From Burkholderiaceae bacterium (lineage in GTDB: Bacteria > Pseudomonadota > Gammaproteobacteria > Burkholderiales > Burkholderiaceae_E), in contig JAHBZV010000001.1 in assembly GCA_019635275.1 (NCBI GenBank), positions 124,001 to 188,000 on the forward strand: a stretch of DNA of 64,000 nucleotides, read 5' to 3'. The notes beneath the pieces are model-generated. The model saw nothing but the letters and a program-made list of their open reading frames with translations, did no database searches and was not told the origin of the DNA. Made by a program: the position numbers and the translations under genes. Below are positions 19,238 to 28,735 of the stretch, piece by piece (within the stretch, counting starts at the first letter, position 1; each line of letters opens with the position of its first letter).

Positions 19238-19870
19238 ATGCCACCCCGGCCGTACAACAGCGAAACCCGCCGCCGCAAGCAGGCCGAACTGCGCGAGCGC
19301 ATTGCCGCGGCGGCAGCCGAGCTTCACGCGCAGCAAGGCGCCGTCGCGACCAGCAACGCCGACATCGCGCGGCAGGCCGGCGTTTCGCTGCCCACCGTCT
19401 ACAGCCACTTCCCGAGCCAGGACGATCTGCTCGGCGCCTGCACCGCGCACGTGGCGAGCCGGGCGCCGCAAGTGCCGGTCGAACAGGTCCTGGGCGCGCC
19501 CGACCTGCGCGCCGCCACCGAGCGCCTGGTCGACGCGGCCGACGCGCTCAACGCGCACTTCGCGCCCTGGAAGGCCTGGCGCGAGGACCGCGTGATTCCC
19601 TTCCTCGCCCGGATGGGCGACACCGCGCGCGCGCAGCAGACGGCGCTGATCGCGGAACTTCTCGAGCGTCACCTCGGCGCCGGCGACCACCGCGAGGTCG
19701 CCGCGGCCTGGGAAACGCTGCTGTCGTTCGACCCCTGGCACCGGATGGTGCACGAACACGGCCTGTCGCGCCCCGCGGTGCGCAGGCAACTGGTCCAGAT
19801 GCTGCTGGCTGTCGTCGGACCGCAGCCCGCCGCACGATCCCACTCGCGTCCGAGGAGCACGAAACCATGA
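19238..19870 (+). CDS. TetR/AcrR-family transcriptional regulator
   Basis: 210-residue regulator. The N-terminal HTH (IAAAAAELHAQQGAVATSNADIARQAGVSLPTVYSHFPSQDDLL) is typical of TetR, with recognition helix SLPTVYSHF. The C-terminal ligand domain is helical and not further classifiable. It overlaps the ODP gene by 4 bases (ATGA), so the two are made together. It probably represses its own operon through the palindrome at 19184-19205. The inducer is unknown; a link to oxygen or nitric oxide is only suggested by the partner. Confidence 0.87.
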   Translation: MPPRPYNSETRRRKQAELRERIAAAAAELHAQQGAVATSNADIARQAGVSLPTVYSHFPSQDDLLGACTAHVASRAPQVPVEQVLGAPDLRAATERLVDAADALNAHFAPWKAWREDRVIPFLARMGDTARAQQTALIAELLERHLGAGDHREVAAAWETLLSFDPWHRMVHEHGLSRPAVRRQLVQMLLAVVGPQPAARSHSRPRSTKP

Positions 19871-20589
19871 CCCCGAACCTGAAGTCCACCATCGACGAGA
19901 TTGCCCCCGACACGTGGCGCATCAGCGTCGCGATGCCGCCCGATTTCATCCCCGGCGGGTTCTCCTTCAACCAGTACCTGATCGTCGACGAGCGCCCGCT
20001 GCTGTTCCACACCGGCCCGAAGAAGCTGTTCGGCCTGGTGAGCGCGCAGATCGAGAAGGTGATGCCGCTGGCCGACCTGCGCTACATCGCGTTCTCGCAC
20101 GTCGAGGCCGACGAGTGCGGCGCGCTGCCCGAGTTTCTCGCGGCGGCCCCGCTCGCGCGCCCGGTGTGCAGCGAGGTGGCGGCGATGGTCTCGGTGCGCG
20201 ACCTGGTCGACGTGGAGCCGATCGGCATGGCCGACGGGCAGGTGCTCGACCTCGGGCGCCGCCGCGTCCAGTGGCAGTACACGCCGCACCTGCCGCACGG
20301 CTGGGATGCCGGCTACCTGTTCGACCAGACGGCGAAGACGCTGTTCAACGGCGACCTGTTCACGCAGCCGGGCACGGGCGACAAGCCGCTGGTCAGCGAC
20401 GACCTGGTCGGGCCCAGCGACGCTTTCCGGCGCCAGATGGACTACTTCTCGCACGGGCCCGACACGCAGGCGATGATCGAGAAGCTGGCGAGCCTGCGCC
20501 CCGAGACGCTGGCGTGCATGCACGGCAGCGCGTGGGCCGGCGACGGCGCGGCGATGCTGCGCCTGCTCGGCAAGTCGCTGCTGCATTGA
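19867..20589 (+). CDS. free-standing oxygen-binding diiron protein (ODP/flavodiiron-like, beta-lactamase fold)
   Basis: 240 residues of metallo-beta-lactamase fold in which the zinc motif HxHxDH is replaced by H78-x-E80-x-D82. Further ligands are H144, D163 and H219. The spacing H-x-E-x-D-61-H-18-D-55-H closely follows flavodiiron proteins, so a non-haem diiron centre binding O2 or NO is expected rather than hydrolase activity. The flavodoxin domain of flavodiiron enzymes is missing, so electrons would have to come from another protein, or the domain acts as a sensor. Coupled to the TetR gene. Confidence 0.82.
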   Translation: MTPNLKSTIDEIAPDTWRISVAMPPDFIPGGFSFNQYLIVDERPLLFHTGPKKLFGLVSAQIEKVMPLADLRYIAFSHVEADECGALPEFLAAAPLARPVCSEVAAMVSVRDLVDVEPIGMADGQVLDLGRRRVQWQYTPHLPHGWDAGYLFDQTAKTLFNGDLFTQPGTGDKPLVSDDLVGPSDAFRRQMDYFSHGPDTQAMIEKLASLRPETLACMHGSAWAGDGAAMLRLLGKSLLH

Positions 20590-20640
20590 TCCCGGGTGCG
20601 GGGCAGTGCCCGGGCGCTTGCCCCAGGCCTGCCAGGGCAC

Positions 20641-20668
20641 GGCGCCGGCCCGCACGCGGGCTGGCGCC
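20641..20668. other. GC-rich hairpin between convergent genes
   Basis: The arms GGCGCC-G-GCCCGC and GCGGGC-T-GGCGCC can pair almost completely around a tiny loop. It lies between the ODP gene and ubiK, which face each other. No T-tract follows on either strand, so it is not a standard intrinsic terminator, though it may protect 3' ends. Confidence 0.4.
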
Positions 20669-20684
20669 CGGCCCGAAGCGACCG

Positions 20685-20918
20685 CTAGGTCGAACGCTCC
20701 GCCAGCTGCTTCTCGAGCTGCTCGACCCGCTGCTGCAATCGCGCGAGTCGCTCGAGTTGCGAATCGAATTCTTCGCGGGTGACCAGGTCGGCCCGCTGGA
20801 AGGCCTGCGCCAGCAGCGCCTTCATGTTGCGCTCGACGTCGGCGGCCGGGCTGTTGCGTAGCAGCTCGGCCAGCCGCGATTGAAGCTCGGCGAGCAGTGA
20901 CGGGGGCGTGGCGCTCAT
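20685..20918 (-). CDS. ubiK: ubiquinone biosynthesis accessory factor UbiK (BMFP domain)
   Basis: 77 residues. It has the N-terminal amphipathic helix and C-terminal coiled coil (FDSQLERLARLQQRVEQLEKQL) of the UbiK/YqiC family, which assists the soluble Ubi complex with UbiJ in aerobic ubiquinone synthesis. The size is normal. It is divergent from the nitrogen operon, and comM-ubiK proximity is common in Burkholderiales. Confidence 0.85.
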   Translation of the reverse strand: MSATPPSLLAELQSRLAELLRNSPAADVERNMKALLAQAFQRADLVTREEFDSQLERLARLQQRVEQLEKQLAERST

Positions 20919-20999
20919 CGTGAATCGAGTCTAGCACGGGGGTTGCAGCGCTCCGCGAGGGCCCGGGCGCGCCCGGCGCGCCGCGCGTCCCCGCCTATT

Positions 21000-21020
21000 G
21001 GCGCACCGGACCGGTGCGCC
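21000..21020. promoter_or_regulatory. NtrC-type enhancer site 1
   Basis: GGCGCACCGG-A-CCGGTGCGCC is a perfect 10-bp inverted repeat around one base and contains GCACC-N5-GGTGC, the NtrC consensus. It sits about 100 bases upstream of the sigma-54 box, a normal enhancer distance. Confidence 0.78.
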
Positions 21021-21030
21021 CCGCGCCGTC

Positions 21031-21045
21031 GCACCGCGTTGGCGC
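21031..21045. promoter_or_regulatory. NtrC-type enhancer site 2 (weaker)
   Basis: GCACC-N5-GGCGC has one departure from the GCACC-N5-GGTGC consensus. Its centre is about 28 bases (near three helical turns) from site 1, as expected for cooperative binding. A further half-site GCACC follows at about 21064. Confidence 0.55.
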
Positions 21046-21111
21046 AGCGCAGGCCGGCGCGTTGCACCAATCTACTCCCGACCCGCCCTGCCGGACCCGC
21101 GAGCGGGCCGC

Positions 21112-21126
21112 TGGCACGGTCTGTGC
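21112..21126 (+). promoter_or_regulatory. sigma-54 (RpoN) promoter of the TorF porin-glnK-amtB operon
   Basis: TGGCACG-GTCT-GTGC. The invariant GG and GC doublets are 10 bases apart, and the -24 element is a perfect TGGCACG. Only the first base of the TTGC box differs. It lies 65 bases before the porin ATG. Confidence 0.8.
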
Positions 21127-21190
21127 GTAGTCGGTTCCAGCGGCCCCGTCGGGGCCCGAAAACCTGAACCTTCTGCGGAGCAAGCCGATC

Positions 21191-22331
<1,141 letters not shown>

Positions 22332-22362
22332 GCGCCCGGATCCGCACCACGGAGAACGTTCC

Positions 22363-23946
22363 ATGAAATCCCTGACCCGAATCATCGCGCTGTGCCTGGC
22401 GCTGTCGCTGGCGCCGCTCGCGGCGCTGGCCGCTTCGCCGGAGCCTGCCGCGCCCACCACTGCGCTGACCGCGGGAGCCGTGCTGCTCGCCCAGGCGTCG
22501 GCGGCTTCGGACGCGCAGCCAGCAGCGCCTGCTGCCGCGCCGGCGGCCGAGGCCAAGCCCGAGGCGGCGGCCGCCGCACCGGCCGCCGCCGCCCCGGCCG
22601 AGGAGAAGAAGGACGCCCCCGCCGCGGCGCCGCCCGTCCCGAACAAGGGCGACGTCGCGTGGATGAGCGTCTCGACGCTGCTCGTCATCATGATGACGAT
22701 TCCCGGCCTTGCGCTGTTCTACGGCGGGCTGGTGCGCACGAAGAACATGCTCTCGATCCTGATGCAGGTGCTGGTCGTGTTCTCGGTGATCGTCGTGCTG
22801 TGGTCGATCTACGGCTACTCGCTGGCGTTCGGCGGCGACGGATTGTTCTTCGGCAACCTGTCGAAGATCTTCCTGAAGGGCATCACGCCCGACTCGGCGG
22901 CCGCGACCTTCAGCAAGGGCGTGGTCATCCCGGAGCTGTCGTTCGTCGCGTTCCAGGCCACGTTCGCCGCGATCACCTGCGCGCTGATCGTCGGCGCCTT
23001 CGCCGAGCGGGTGCGCTTCTCGGCGGTGCTGCTGTTCTCGGTGCTGTGGTTCACGTTCTGCTACGTGCCGATCGCGCATGCGGTCTGGTACTGGGCGGGC
23101 CCGGACGCGATCACCGACGCGAAGGCGCTCGAGGCGGTCACCGCGGCGGCGGGCTTCATGTGGGCCAAGGGTGCGCTGGACTTCGCCGGCGGCACCGTGG
23201 TGCACATCAACGCCGGCGTGGCGGGCCTGGTCGGCGCCTACGTGATCGGCAAGCGGATCGGCTACGGCCGTGAGTCGATGGCGCCGCACTCGCTGGTGAT
23301 GACGATGATCGGCGCTTCGCTGTTGTGGGTGGGCTGGTTCGGCTTCAACGCGGGCTCGAACCTCGAAGCCAACGGGGTGGCCGCGCTGGCCTTCATCAAC
23401 ACGCTGATCGCCACCGCGGCCGCCACCGTCTCGTGGACGCTCGGCGAGTGGATGGGCAAGGGCAAGCCCTCGATGCTGGGTGCGGCCTCGGGCGCCGTGG
23501 CCGGGCTGGTGGCGATCACGCCGGCCTGCGGCTTCGTCGGACCGATGGGCGCGCTGATCATCGGCCTGGTCGCCGGCGTCGTCTGCCTGTGGGGCGTCAA
23601 CGGCCTGAAGCGGATGCTGGGTGCCGACGACTCGCTCGACGTGTTCGGCGTGCACGGCGTGGGCGGCATCACCGGCGCGCTGCTCACCGGCGTGTTCGCG
23701 GCGCCGTCGCTCGGCGGCACCGGCGTCTACGACTACGTCGCCAACGCGGTCGCGGCCGACTACTCGATCGGCAGCCAGGTCTGGGTGCAGCTGCAGGGCG
23801 TGCTGCTGACGATCGTCTGGTCCGGCGTGGTCGCGTTCGTCGCCTTCAAGCTGGTCGACCTGATGATCGGGCTGCGCGTGCCCGAAGAGGAAGAGCGCCA
23901 GGGGCTCGACATCAGCTCGCACGGCGAGACCGCCTACCACCACTGA
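22363..23946 (+). CDS. amtB: ammonium transporter AmtB
   Basis: 527-residue trimeric channel with 11 transmembrane spans. The pore histidines lie in YVPIAHAVW and DVFGVHGVGGITG. Before the channel there is a signal peptide and an Ala/Pro/Glu-rich periplasmic stretch (about residues 22-85) absent from the E. coli protein. Such N-terminal extensions explain the extra length. It is regulated by the adjacent GlnK and by NtrC/sigma-54. Transcription ends at the hairpin at 23989. Confidence 0.94.
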   Translation: MKSLTRIIALCLALSLAPLAALAASPEPAAPTTALTAGAVLLAQASAASDAQPAAPAAAPAAEAKPEAAAAAPAAAAPAEEKKDAPAAAPPVPNKGDVAWMSVSTLLVIMMTIPGLALFYGGLVRTKNMLSILMQVLVVFSVIVVLWSIYGYSLAFGGDGLFFGNLSKIFLKGITPDSAAATFSKGVVIPELSFVAFQATFAAITCALIVGAFAERVRFSAVLLFSVLWFTFCYVPIAHAVWYWAGPDAITDAKALEAVTAAAGFMWAKGALDFAGGTVVHINAGVAGLVGAYVIGKRIGYGRESMAPHSLVMTMIGASLLWVGWFGFNAGSNLEANGVAALAFINTLIATAAATVSWTLGEWMGKGKPSMLGAASGAVAGLVAITPACGFVGPMGALIIGLVAGVVCLWGVNGLKRMLGADDSLDVFGVHGVGGITGALLTGVFAAPSLGGTGVYDYVANAVAADYSIGSQVWVQLQGVLLTIVWSGVVAFVAFKLVDLMIGLRVPEEEERQGLDISSHGETAYHH

Positions 23947-23988
23947 CCTCCACACCCCCGCCCTTCCGCGAACCGGGGCGGGACCACG

Positions 23989-24019
23989 ACGGGGCGGGCC
24001 TTCGGGTCCGCCCCGTTTT
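23989..24019 (+). terminator. intrinsic terminator after amtB
   Basis: A 12-bp stem (ACGGGGCGGGCC / GGTCCGCCCCGT, one G-T pair) closes a TTCG tetraloop and runs straight into TTTT. It is the strongest terminator in the window and separates the nitrogen operon from gshA. Confidence 0.9.
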
Positions 24020-24030
24020 CGTTCGGGCGC

Positions 24031-24036
24031 TACAAT
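24031..24036 (+). promoter_or_regulatory. -10 box of the gshA operon
   Basis: TACAAT matches TATAAT at five positions, 26 bases before the gshA ATG. No good -35 is present (it would fall inside the terminator stem), so it may need an activator. Confidence 0.45.
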
Positions 24037-24062
24037 TCCCCGGTCGACCCGCCCGTGCTCCC

Positions 24063-25355
24063 ATGACCCCCCATCTCGTCACCGCGATGTCCGCCCCGCT
24101 GCAGGACTTCGAGCGCCGCATCCTCGACGCGACGCCGCGCATCGAGCGCTGGTTCCGCATGGAGTGGCAGGACCACACTCCGCCGTTCTACGCGTCGGTC
24201 GACCTGCGCAACGCCGGGTTCAAGCTCGCGCCGGTCGACACCAACCTGTTCCCGGGCGGCTTCAACAACCTGACCGAGGAGATGCTGCCGCTGGCGGTGC
24301 AGGCCGCGATGGCGGCGATCGAGAAGTACTGCCCCGAGGCGCGCAACCTGCTGCTCGTCCCCGAGAGCCACACGCGCAACGCCTTCTACCTGCAGAACGT
24401 CCAGCGGCTGTCGACCATCCTGCGCCAGACGGGCCTGAACGTGCGCTACGGCACGCTGAACCCCGAGATCAAGGCGCCGACGAAGATCGAGCTCCCCGAC
24501 GGCCAGTCGATGACGGTCGAGCCGCTGGTGCGGCGCGGGCTGCGTGTCGGCCTCGATGACTTCGATCCCTGCTCGATCCTTCTGAACAACGACCTGTCCT
24601 CGGGCATCCCCGAGGTGCTGAAGGACCTGCACGAGCAGGTGCTGCTCCCGCCGCTGCACGCAGGCTGGGCCGTGCGCCGCAAGTCGCAGCACTTCGCCGC
24701 GTATGCCGACGTCGCCAAGCGCTTCGCGAAGCAGTTCGACATGGACCCCTGGCTGATCAATCCGTACTTCGCGCGCTGCGGCAAGATCGACTTCCACGAG
24801 CGCTCGGGCGAGGACTGCCTGGCCACCAACGTCGAGACGCTGCTCAAGCAGATCCGCGCCAAGTACCGCGAGTACCGGATCGACGAGAAACCCTTCGTCG
24901 TCGTCAAGGCCGACGCCGGCACCTACGGCATGGGCGTGATGTCGGTGCGCGACCCCTCCGAGGTGCGCGACCTCAACCGCAAGCAGCGCAACAAGATGGC
25001 CGTCGTCAAGGAGGGCCTCGAGGTGCACGAGGTGATCCTGCAGGAAGGCGTGCACACCTTCGAGACGGTGAACGACGGCGTCGCCGAGCCGGTGGTCTAC
25101 ATGATCGACCGCTACGTCGTCGGCGGCTTCTACCGCGTGCACACCGGGCGCGCGAAGGACGAGAACCTGAACGCGCCGGGCATGCACTTCGTGCCGCTGC
25201 CGTTCGCGGCCAGCTGCAACCTGCCCGACTGCACGGCCTCGCTCGAGCACGCGCCCAACCGCTTCTACGTCTACGGCGTGGTCGCGCGGCTCGCGCTGCT
25301 GGCCGCCTCGATCGAGCTCGAGCAGACCGATCCCGACCAGTCGCGCTACGGCTGA
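24063..25355 (+). CDS. gshA: glutamate-cysteine ligase (proteobacterial GshA, second type)
   Basis: 430-residue ATP-dependent ligase making gamma-glutamylcysteine, the first step of glutathione synthesis. It belongs to the beta-proteobacterial/Acidithiobacillus type, not the E. coli type. Recognisable stretches are NAGFKLAPVDTNLFPGGFNN, VVVKADAGTYGMGVMSV (ATP-binding) and VHTGRAKDENLNAPGMHFV. Starts at 24063 or 24087 are both possible. It is followed by gshB 37 bases later. Confidence 0.9.
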   Translation: MTPHLVTAMSAPLQDFERRILDATPRIERWFRMEWQDHTPPFYASVDLRNAGFKLAPVDTNLFPGGFNNLTEEMLPLAVQAAMAAIEKYCPEARNLLLVPESHTRNAFYLQNVQRLSTILRQTGLNVRYGTLNPEIKAPTKIELPDGQSMTVEPLVRRGLRVGLDDFDPCSILLNNDLSSGIPEVLKDLHEQVLLPPLHAGWAVRRKSQHFAAYADVAKRFAKQFDMDPWLINPYFARCGKIDFHERSGEDCLATNVETLLKQIRAKYREYRIDEKPFVVVKADAGTYGMGVMSVRDPSEVRDLNRKQRNKMAVVKEGLEVHEVILQEGVHTFETVNDGVAEPVVYMIDRYVVGGFYRVHTGRAKDENLNAPGMHFVPLPFAASCNLPDCTASLEHAPNRFYVYGVVARLALLAASIELEQTDPDQSRYG

Positions 25356-25392
25356 GCGCCGCGCCCCCAACCTGTTCCGGGAGTTCCCGCCG

Positions 25393-26346
25393 ATGCGCCT
25401 GCTGGTGATCCTCGATCCGCTGCCGTCGATCAAGACCTACAAGGATTCCACCTACGCGATGATGGTCGAGGCCGCTGCGCGCGGCTACGAGCTGTTCGTC
25501 TGCGAGCAGCACGCGCTGTCGCTCGCGCGCGGCCGCACGATGGCGCGCGTGACGCCGCTGCGGATCACCGACGCCACCGGCAGCGGCGCCCCGTGGTACG
25601 AGGCGGGCGAGCCGCGCAGCGAGCCGGTGGCCGCGTTCGGCGCGGTGCTGATGCGCAAGGACCCGCCGTTCGACATGGAGTACGTGTTCTCCACGTACCT
25701 GCTCGAGCACGCGGTTCGCGAGGGCGCGCGCGTCTTCAACGACCCGCTGGCGATCCGCAGCCACAACGAGAAGCTCGCGATCGCCGAGTTCCCGCAGTTC
25801 ACGCCGCCGACGCTGGTCACGCGCTCGGCCGACGAGCTGCGTGCGTTCGTCGACGAGCACGACGAGGCGGTGTTCAAGCTGCTCGACGGGATGGGCGGCA
25901 CCTCGATCTTCCGCGCCAAGCGTGGCGATCCGAACATCTCGGTGATCATCGAGACGCTGAACCAGTTCGGCGCGCGCTCGGTGATGGCGCAGCGCTTCAT
26001 CCCCGAGATCAGCGAAGGCGACAAGCGCGTGCTGCTGATCGGCGGGCAGGTGGTGCCGTACTGCCTGGCGCGCATCCCGAAGGACGGCGAGTTCCGCGGC
26101 AACCTCGCGGCCGGCGGCCGCGGCGTCGCGCGGCCGCTGTCGGCGCGCGACCGCGAGGTCGCCGAGGCGCTCGCGCCGCAGCTCGCGGCGCGCGGGCTGC
26201 TGCTGGTGGGCCTGGACCTGATCGGCGACTACGTCACCGAGATCAACGTCACCAGCCCGACCTGCTTCCAGGAGATCCGCCAGCAGGCCGGGTTCGACGT
26301 GGCGAAGCTGTTCATCGACGCGCTCGAGGCGGCCTGCGCGCGATGA
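25393..26346 (+). CDS. gshB: glutathione synthetase
   Basis: 317-residue ATP-grasp enzyme adding glycine to gamma-glutamylcysteine. MRLLVILDPLPSIKTYKDST is the family N-terminus. Also visible are LMRKDPPFDMEYVF, KLLDGMGGTSIF (ATP lid), RFIPEISEGDKRVLLIGG and EINVTSPTCFQEI (metal ligands). The length is normal. It is coupled to the EIIA gene by an ATGA overlap, a conserved order in Burkholderiales. Confidence 0.95.
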   Translation: MRLLVILDPLPSIKTYKDSTYAMMVEAAARGYELFVCEQHALSLARGRTMARVTPLRITDATGSGAPWYEAGEPRSEPVAAFGAVLMRKDPPFDMEYVFSTYLLEHAVREGARVFNDPLAIRSHNEKLAIAEFPQFTPPTLVTRSADELRAFVDEHDEAVFKLLDGMGGTSIFRAKRGDPNISVIIETLNQFGARSVMAQRFIPEISEGDKRVLLIGGQVVPYCLARIPKDGEFRGNLAAGGRGVARPLSARDREVAEALAPQLAARGLLLVGLDLIGDYVTEINVTSPTCFQEIRQQAGFDVAKLFIDALEAACAR

Positions 26347-26747
26347 TCGGGATCATGGTCGTCTCGCACGAGCCGCTGGGCACGGCGCTCATTCACTGCA
26401 CGCGCCACGTCTACGGCCGCCTGCCGATGCAGCTGGCCGCGCTCGACGTGATTCCCGACGAGGACCCCGAGATCGCGTTCGCCGCGGCGCAGGAGCTGCT
26501 CGCGCGGATCAACGACGGCAGCGGGGCGGTGGTGCTCACCGACGTCTTCGGCGCGACGCCTTCGCGCGTCGCGATGCGGCTGGCGGTGCCGGGGCGCGTG
26601 CGCGTGCTCGCGGGCGTGAACCTGCCGATGCTGCTCAAGGCGATCTCGAACCGGCGCATGCCGGTCGACGAGCTGTGCGAGCTGCTCGTCGCGAGCGCCC
26701 GCGAAGCGATCCGCCCGGCGGATGCGGAGCCCGATGCTCAGGGCTGA
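26343..26747 (+). CDS. PTS EIIA component, mannose family
   Basis: 134-residue EIIA-Man domain. MIGIMVVSHEPLG carries the phosphoryl-accepting His9, and VVLTDVFGATPS is the conserved second loop. With ptsH and ptsI but no EIIB or EIIC nearby, it is probably part of an incomplete PTS that phosphorylates proteins for regulation rather than importing sugar. It follows gshB by a 4-base overlap, and its end overlaps the ptsH start region. Confidence 0.9.
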   Translation: MIGIMVVSHEPLGTALIHCTRHVYGRLPMQLAALDVIPDEDPEIAFAAAQELLARINDGSGAVVLTDVFGATPSRVAMRLAVPGRVRVLAGVNLPMLLKAISNRRMPVDELCELLVASAREAIRPADAEPDAQG

Positions 26748-27000
26748 GGCCGTCGTCGTCAACCGGCTCGGGCTGCACGCGCGGCCCTCGGCCAGGTTGA
26801 CCGCCACCGCCTCGAAGTTCAGCTCCGAGGTGTGGCTGTCGAAGGGCTCGCGCCGGATCAACGCCAAGAGCATCATGGGCGTGATGATGCTCGCGGCGGC
26901 CAAGGGCAGCACGCTGGTCATCGAGACCGACGGGCCCGACGAAGCCGAGGCGCTCGACGCGATGAGAGACCTGATCGCCAGTGGATTCGGAGAGGACTGA
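26734..27000 (+). CDS. ptsH: phosphocarrier protein HPr
   Basis: 88 residues. RLGLHARPSARL places the phospho-histidine at His15 when translation begins at the ATG at 26734, which has a GGAG site. The ATG at 26722 would add four residues. Ser46 is present in AKSIMGVMML, so regulation by an HPr kinase is possible; none is in the window. It transfers phosphate from EI to EIIA. Confidence 0.93.
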   Translation: MLRAEAVVVNRLGLHARPSARLTATASKFSSEVWLSKGSRRINAKSIMGVMMLAAAKGSTLVIETDGPDEAEALDAMRDLIASGFGED

Positions 27001-27003
27001 GCC

Positions 27004-28683
27004 ATGACATCGACCGAGAAGTTCCTGGCCGCGCGCGACCTGCTGTTCGCCGCGCGCAGCGACTACGAGCGCGCGTGCCGCGAGTTCGCGTGGCCCGACA
27101 TGCCCGAGTTCAACTGGGCGCTCGACTACTTCGACGTGCAGGCGGCGGCCGCGCCCGAGCGGCTGGCGCTGTGGATCGCGGGAGAAGACGGCAGCGAGCA
27201 GCGCGTCACCTACGCGCAGATGCGCGAGCGCTCCGACCGTGTCGCGAACTTCCTGCGCGGGCTGGGCGTCGTGCGCGGCGACCGGCTGCTGGTGATGCTG
27301 CCCAACGTCGTCCCGCTGTGGGAGGTCACGCTCGCGGCGATCAAGCTCGGCGCCGTGCTGTGCCCGACGACGACGCTGCTGGCGACGGCCGACCTCGCCG
27401 ACCGGCTCGAGCGCGGCCGCATCCGCTGCGTGATCACCGACGCCGATGGCGCCGCGAAGTTCGACGGGCTCGCGGGCGAGCGCATCCGGATCGTCACCAG
27501 CGGCCAGCGCGAGGGCTGGACGCCGTACGCGCAGGCCGACGCCGCGCCGGCCGCCTTCGCGGCCGACGGCCCGACGCGCCGCGACGACCCGCTGCTGCTC
27601 TACTTCACGTCGGGCACGACGGCCAAGCCGAAGATGGTGCTGCACACGCAGCAGAGCTACCCGGTGGGCCACCTGTCGACGATGTACTGGATCGGCCTGA
27701 AGCCGGGCGGCGTGCACTGGAACATCAGCTCGGCCGGGTGGGCCAAGCACGCGTGGAGTTGCGTGTTCGCGCCGTGGATCGCCGGCGCGACGGTGTTCGT
27801 CTACAACCAGGCGCGCTTCGACGCGCGGCGCACGCTCGAAGCGCTGGTGCGCCACGGCGTGACGACGCTGTGCGCGCCGCCCACCGTCTGGCGCGCGCTC
27901 ATCCTCGAAGACCTGAAGGCCTGGCCGGTGGCGCTCGACGAGGCGCTGAGCGCCGGCGAGCCGCTGAACCCCGAGGTGATCGAGCGCGTGCGCCACGCGT
28001 GGGGGCTGACGATCCGCGACGGCTACGGCCAGACCGAGACCACCTGCATCGTCGCCAACTCGCCGGGCCAGCCGGTGAAGGCCGGGTCGATGGGGCGCCC
28101 GATGCCCGGCTATCGCGTGGCGCTGCTCGACCCGGAGGGCCGCGATGCGGCGACCGGCGAAGTGGCGATCGCCTTGCACCCTCGGCCGCTCGGGCTGATG
28201 GCCGGCTACGCCGGCGACGACGCGCGCAATCGCGAGGTGCTGGGCGGCAGCCACTACCGCACCTCCGACGTCGCCAGCCGCGACGACGACGGCTACCTCT
28301 GGTACGTGGGCCGCGCCGACGACGTGTTCAAGAGTTCGGACTACCGGATCAGCCCGTTCGAGCTCGAGAGCGTTCTGATCGAGCACGAGGCGGTCGCCGA
28401 GGCGGCGGTCGTGCCCAGCCCCGACGCGCGGCGGCTGGCGGTACCCAAGGCGTTCGTGATCCTGCGCCCCGGTTTCCAGCCGGGGCTCGAGCTCGCGCGC
28501 TCGATCGTCGGCTTCGTGGCCGGCCGGGTGGCGCCGTACCAGAAGATCCGCCGCATCGAGTTCGCCGACCTGCCGAAGACGATCTCCGGCAAGATCCGCC
28601 GCGTCGAGCTGCGCGCGCTCGAGGGCACCCCGGCCGAGCGTCCGCGCCGCGCCGACGAGTACCGGGAGGAAGACCTCTCGTGA
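27004..28683 (+). CDS. AMP-forming acyl-CoA synthetase (ACSM/benzoate-CoA ligase-like)
   Basis: 559-residue ANL-superfamily ligase. The P-loop is LLYFTSGTTAKPKMVLHT, A5 is YGQTET, the hinge is YVGRADDVFKSSDYRISPFE, and A10 is LPKTISGKIRR with the catalytic lysine. Sequence around WNISSAGWAKHAWSC resembles medium-chain acyl or aryl-CoA ligases. It activates a carboxylate to the acyl-AMP and then acyl-CoA. It starts 4 bases after ptsH and is followed by ptsI, where the usual order has ptsI directly next, so it looks like an insertion into a conserved operon. Substrate unknown. Confidence 0.87.
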   Translation: MTSTEKFLAARDLLFAARSDYERACREFAWPDMPEFNWALDYFDVQAAAAPERLALWIAGEDGSEQRVTYAQMRERSDRVANFLRGLGVVRGDRLLVMLPNVVPLWEVTLAAIKLGAVLCPTTTLLATADLADRLERGRIRCVITDADGAAKFDGLAGERIRIVTSGQREGWTPYAQADAAPAAFAADGPTRRDDPLLLYFTSGTTAKPKMVLHTQQSYPVGHLSTMYWIGLKPGGVHWNISSAGWAKHAWSCVFAPWIAGATVFVYNQARFDARRTLEALVRHGVTTLCAPPTVWRALILEDLKAWPVALDEALSAGEPLNPEVIERVRHAWGLTIRDGYGQTETTCIVANSPGQPVKAGSMGRPMPGYRVALLDPEGRDAATGEVAIALHPRPLGLMAGYAGDDARNREVLGGSHYRTSDVASRDDDGYLWYVGRADDVFKSSDYRISPFELESVLIEHEAVAEAAVVPSPDARRLAVPKAFVILRPGFQPGLELARSIVGFVAGRVAPYQKIRRIEFADLPKTISGKIRRVELRALEGTPAERPRRADEYREEDLS

Positions 28684-28735
28684 TGCCGGTCGGCCGTTGC
28701 GCGAAACGCAGCGGCCGGATCGGTACACTGGAGGG

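Noticed and set aside
20641..20668. Rho-independent terminator between the ODP gene and ubiK
   Set aside because: The stem is strong but neither side has a run of T.
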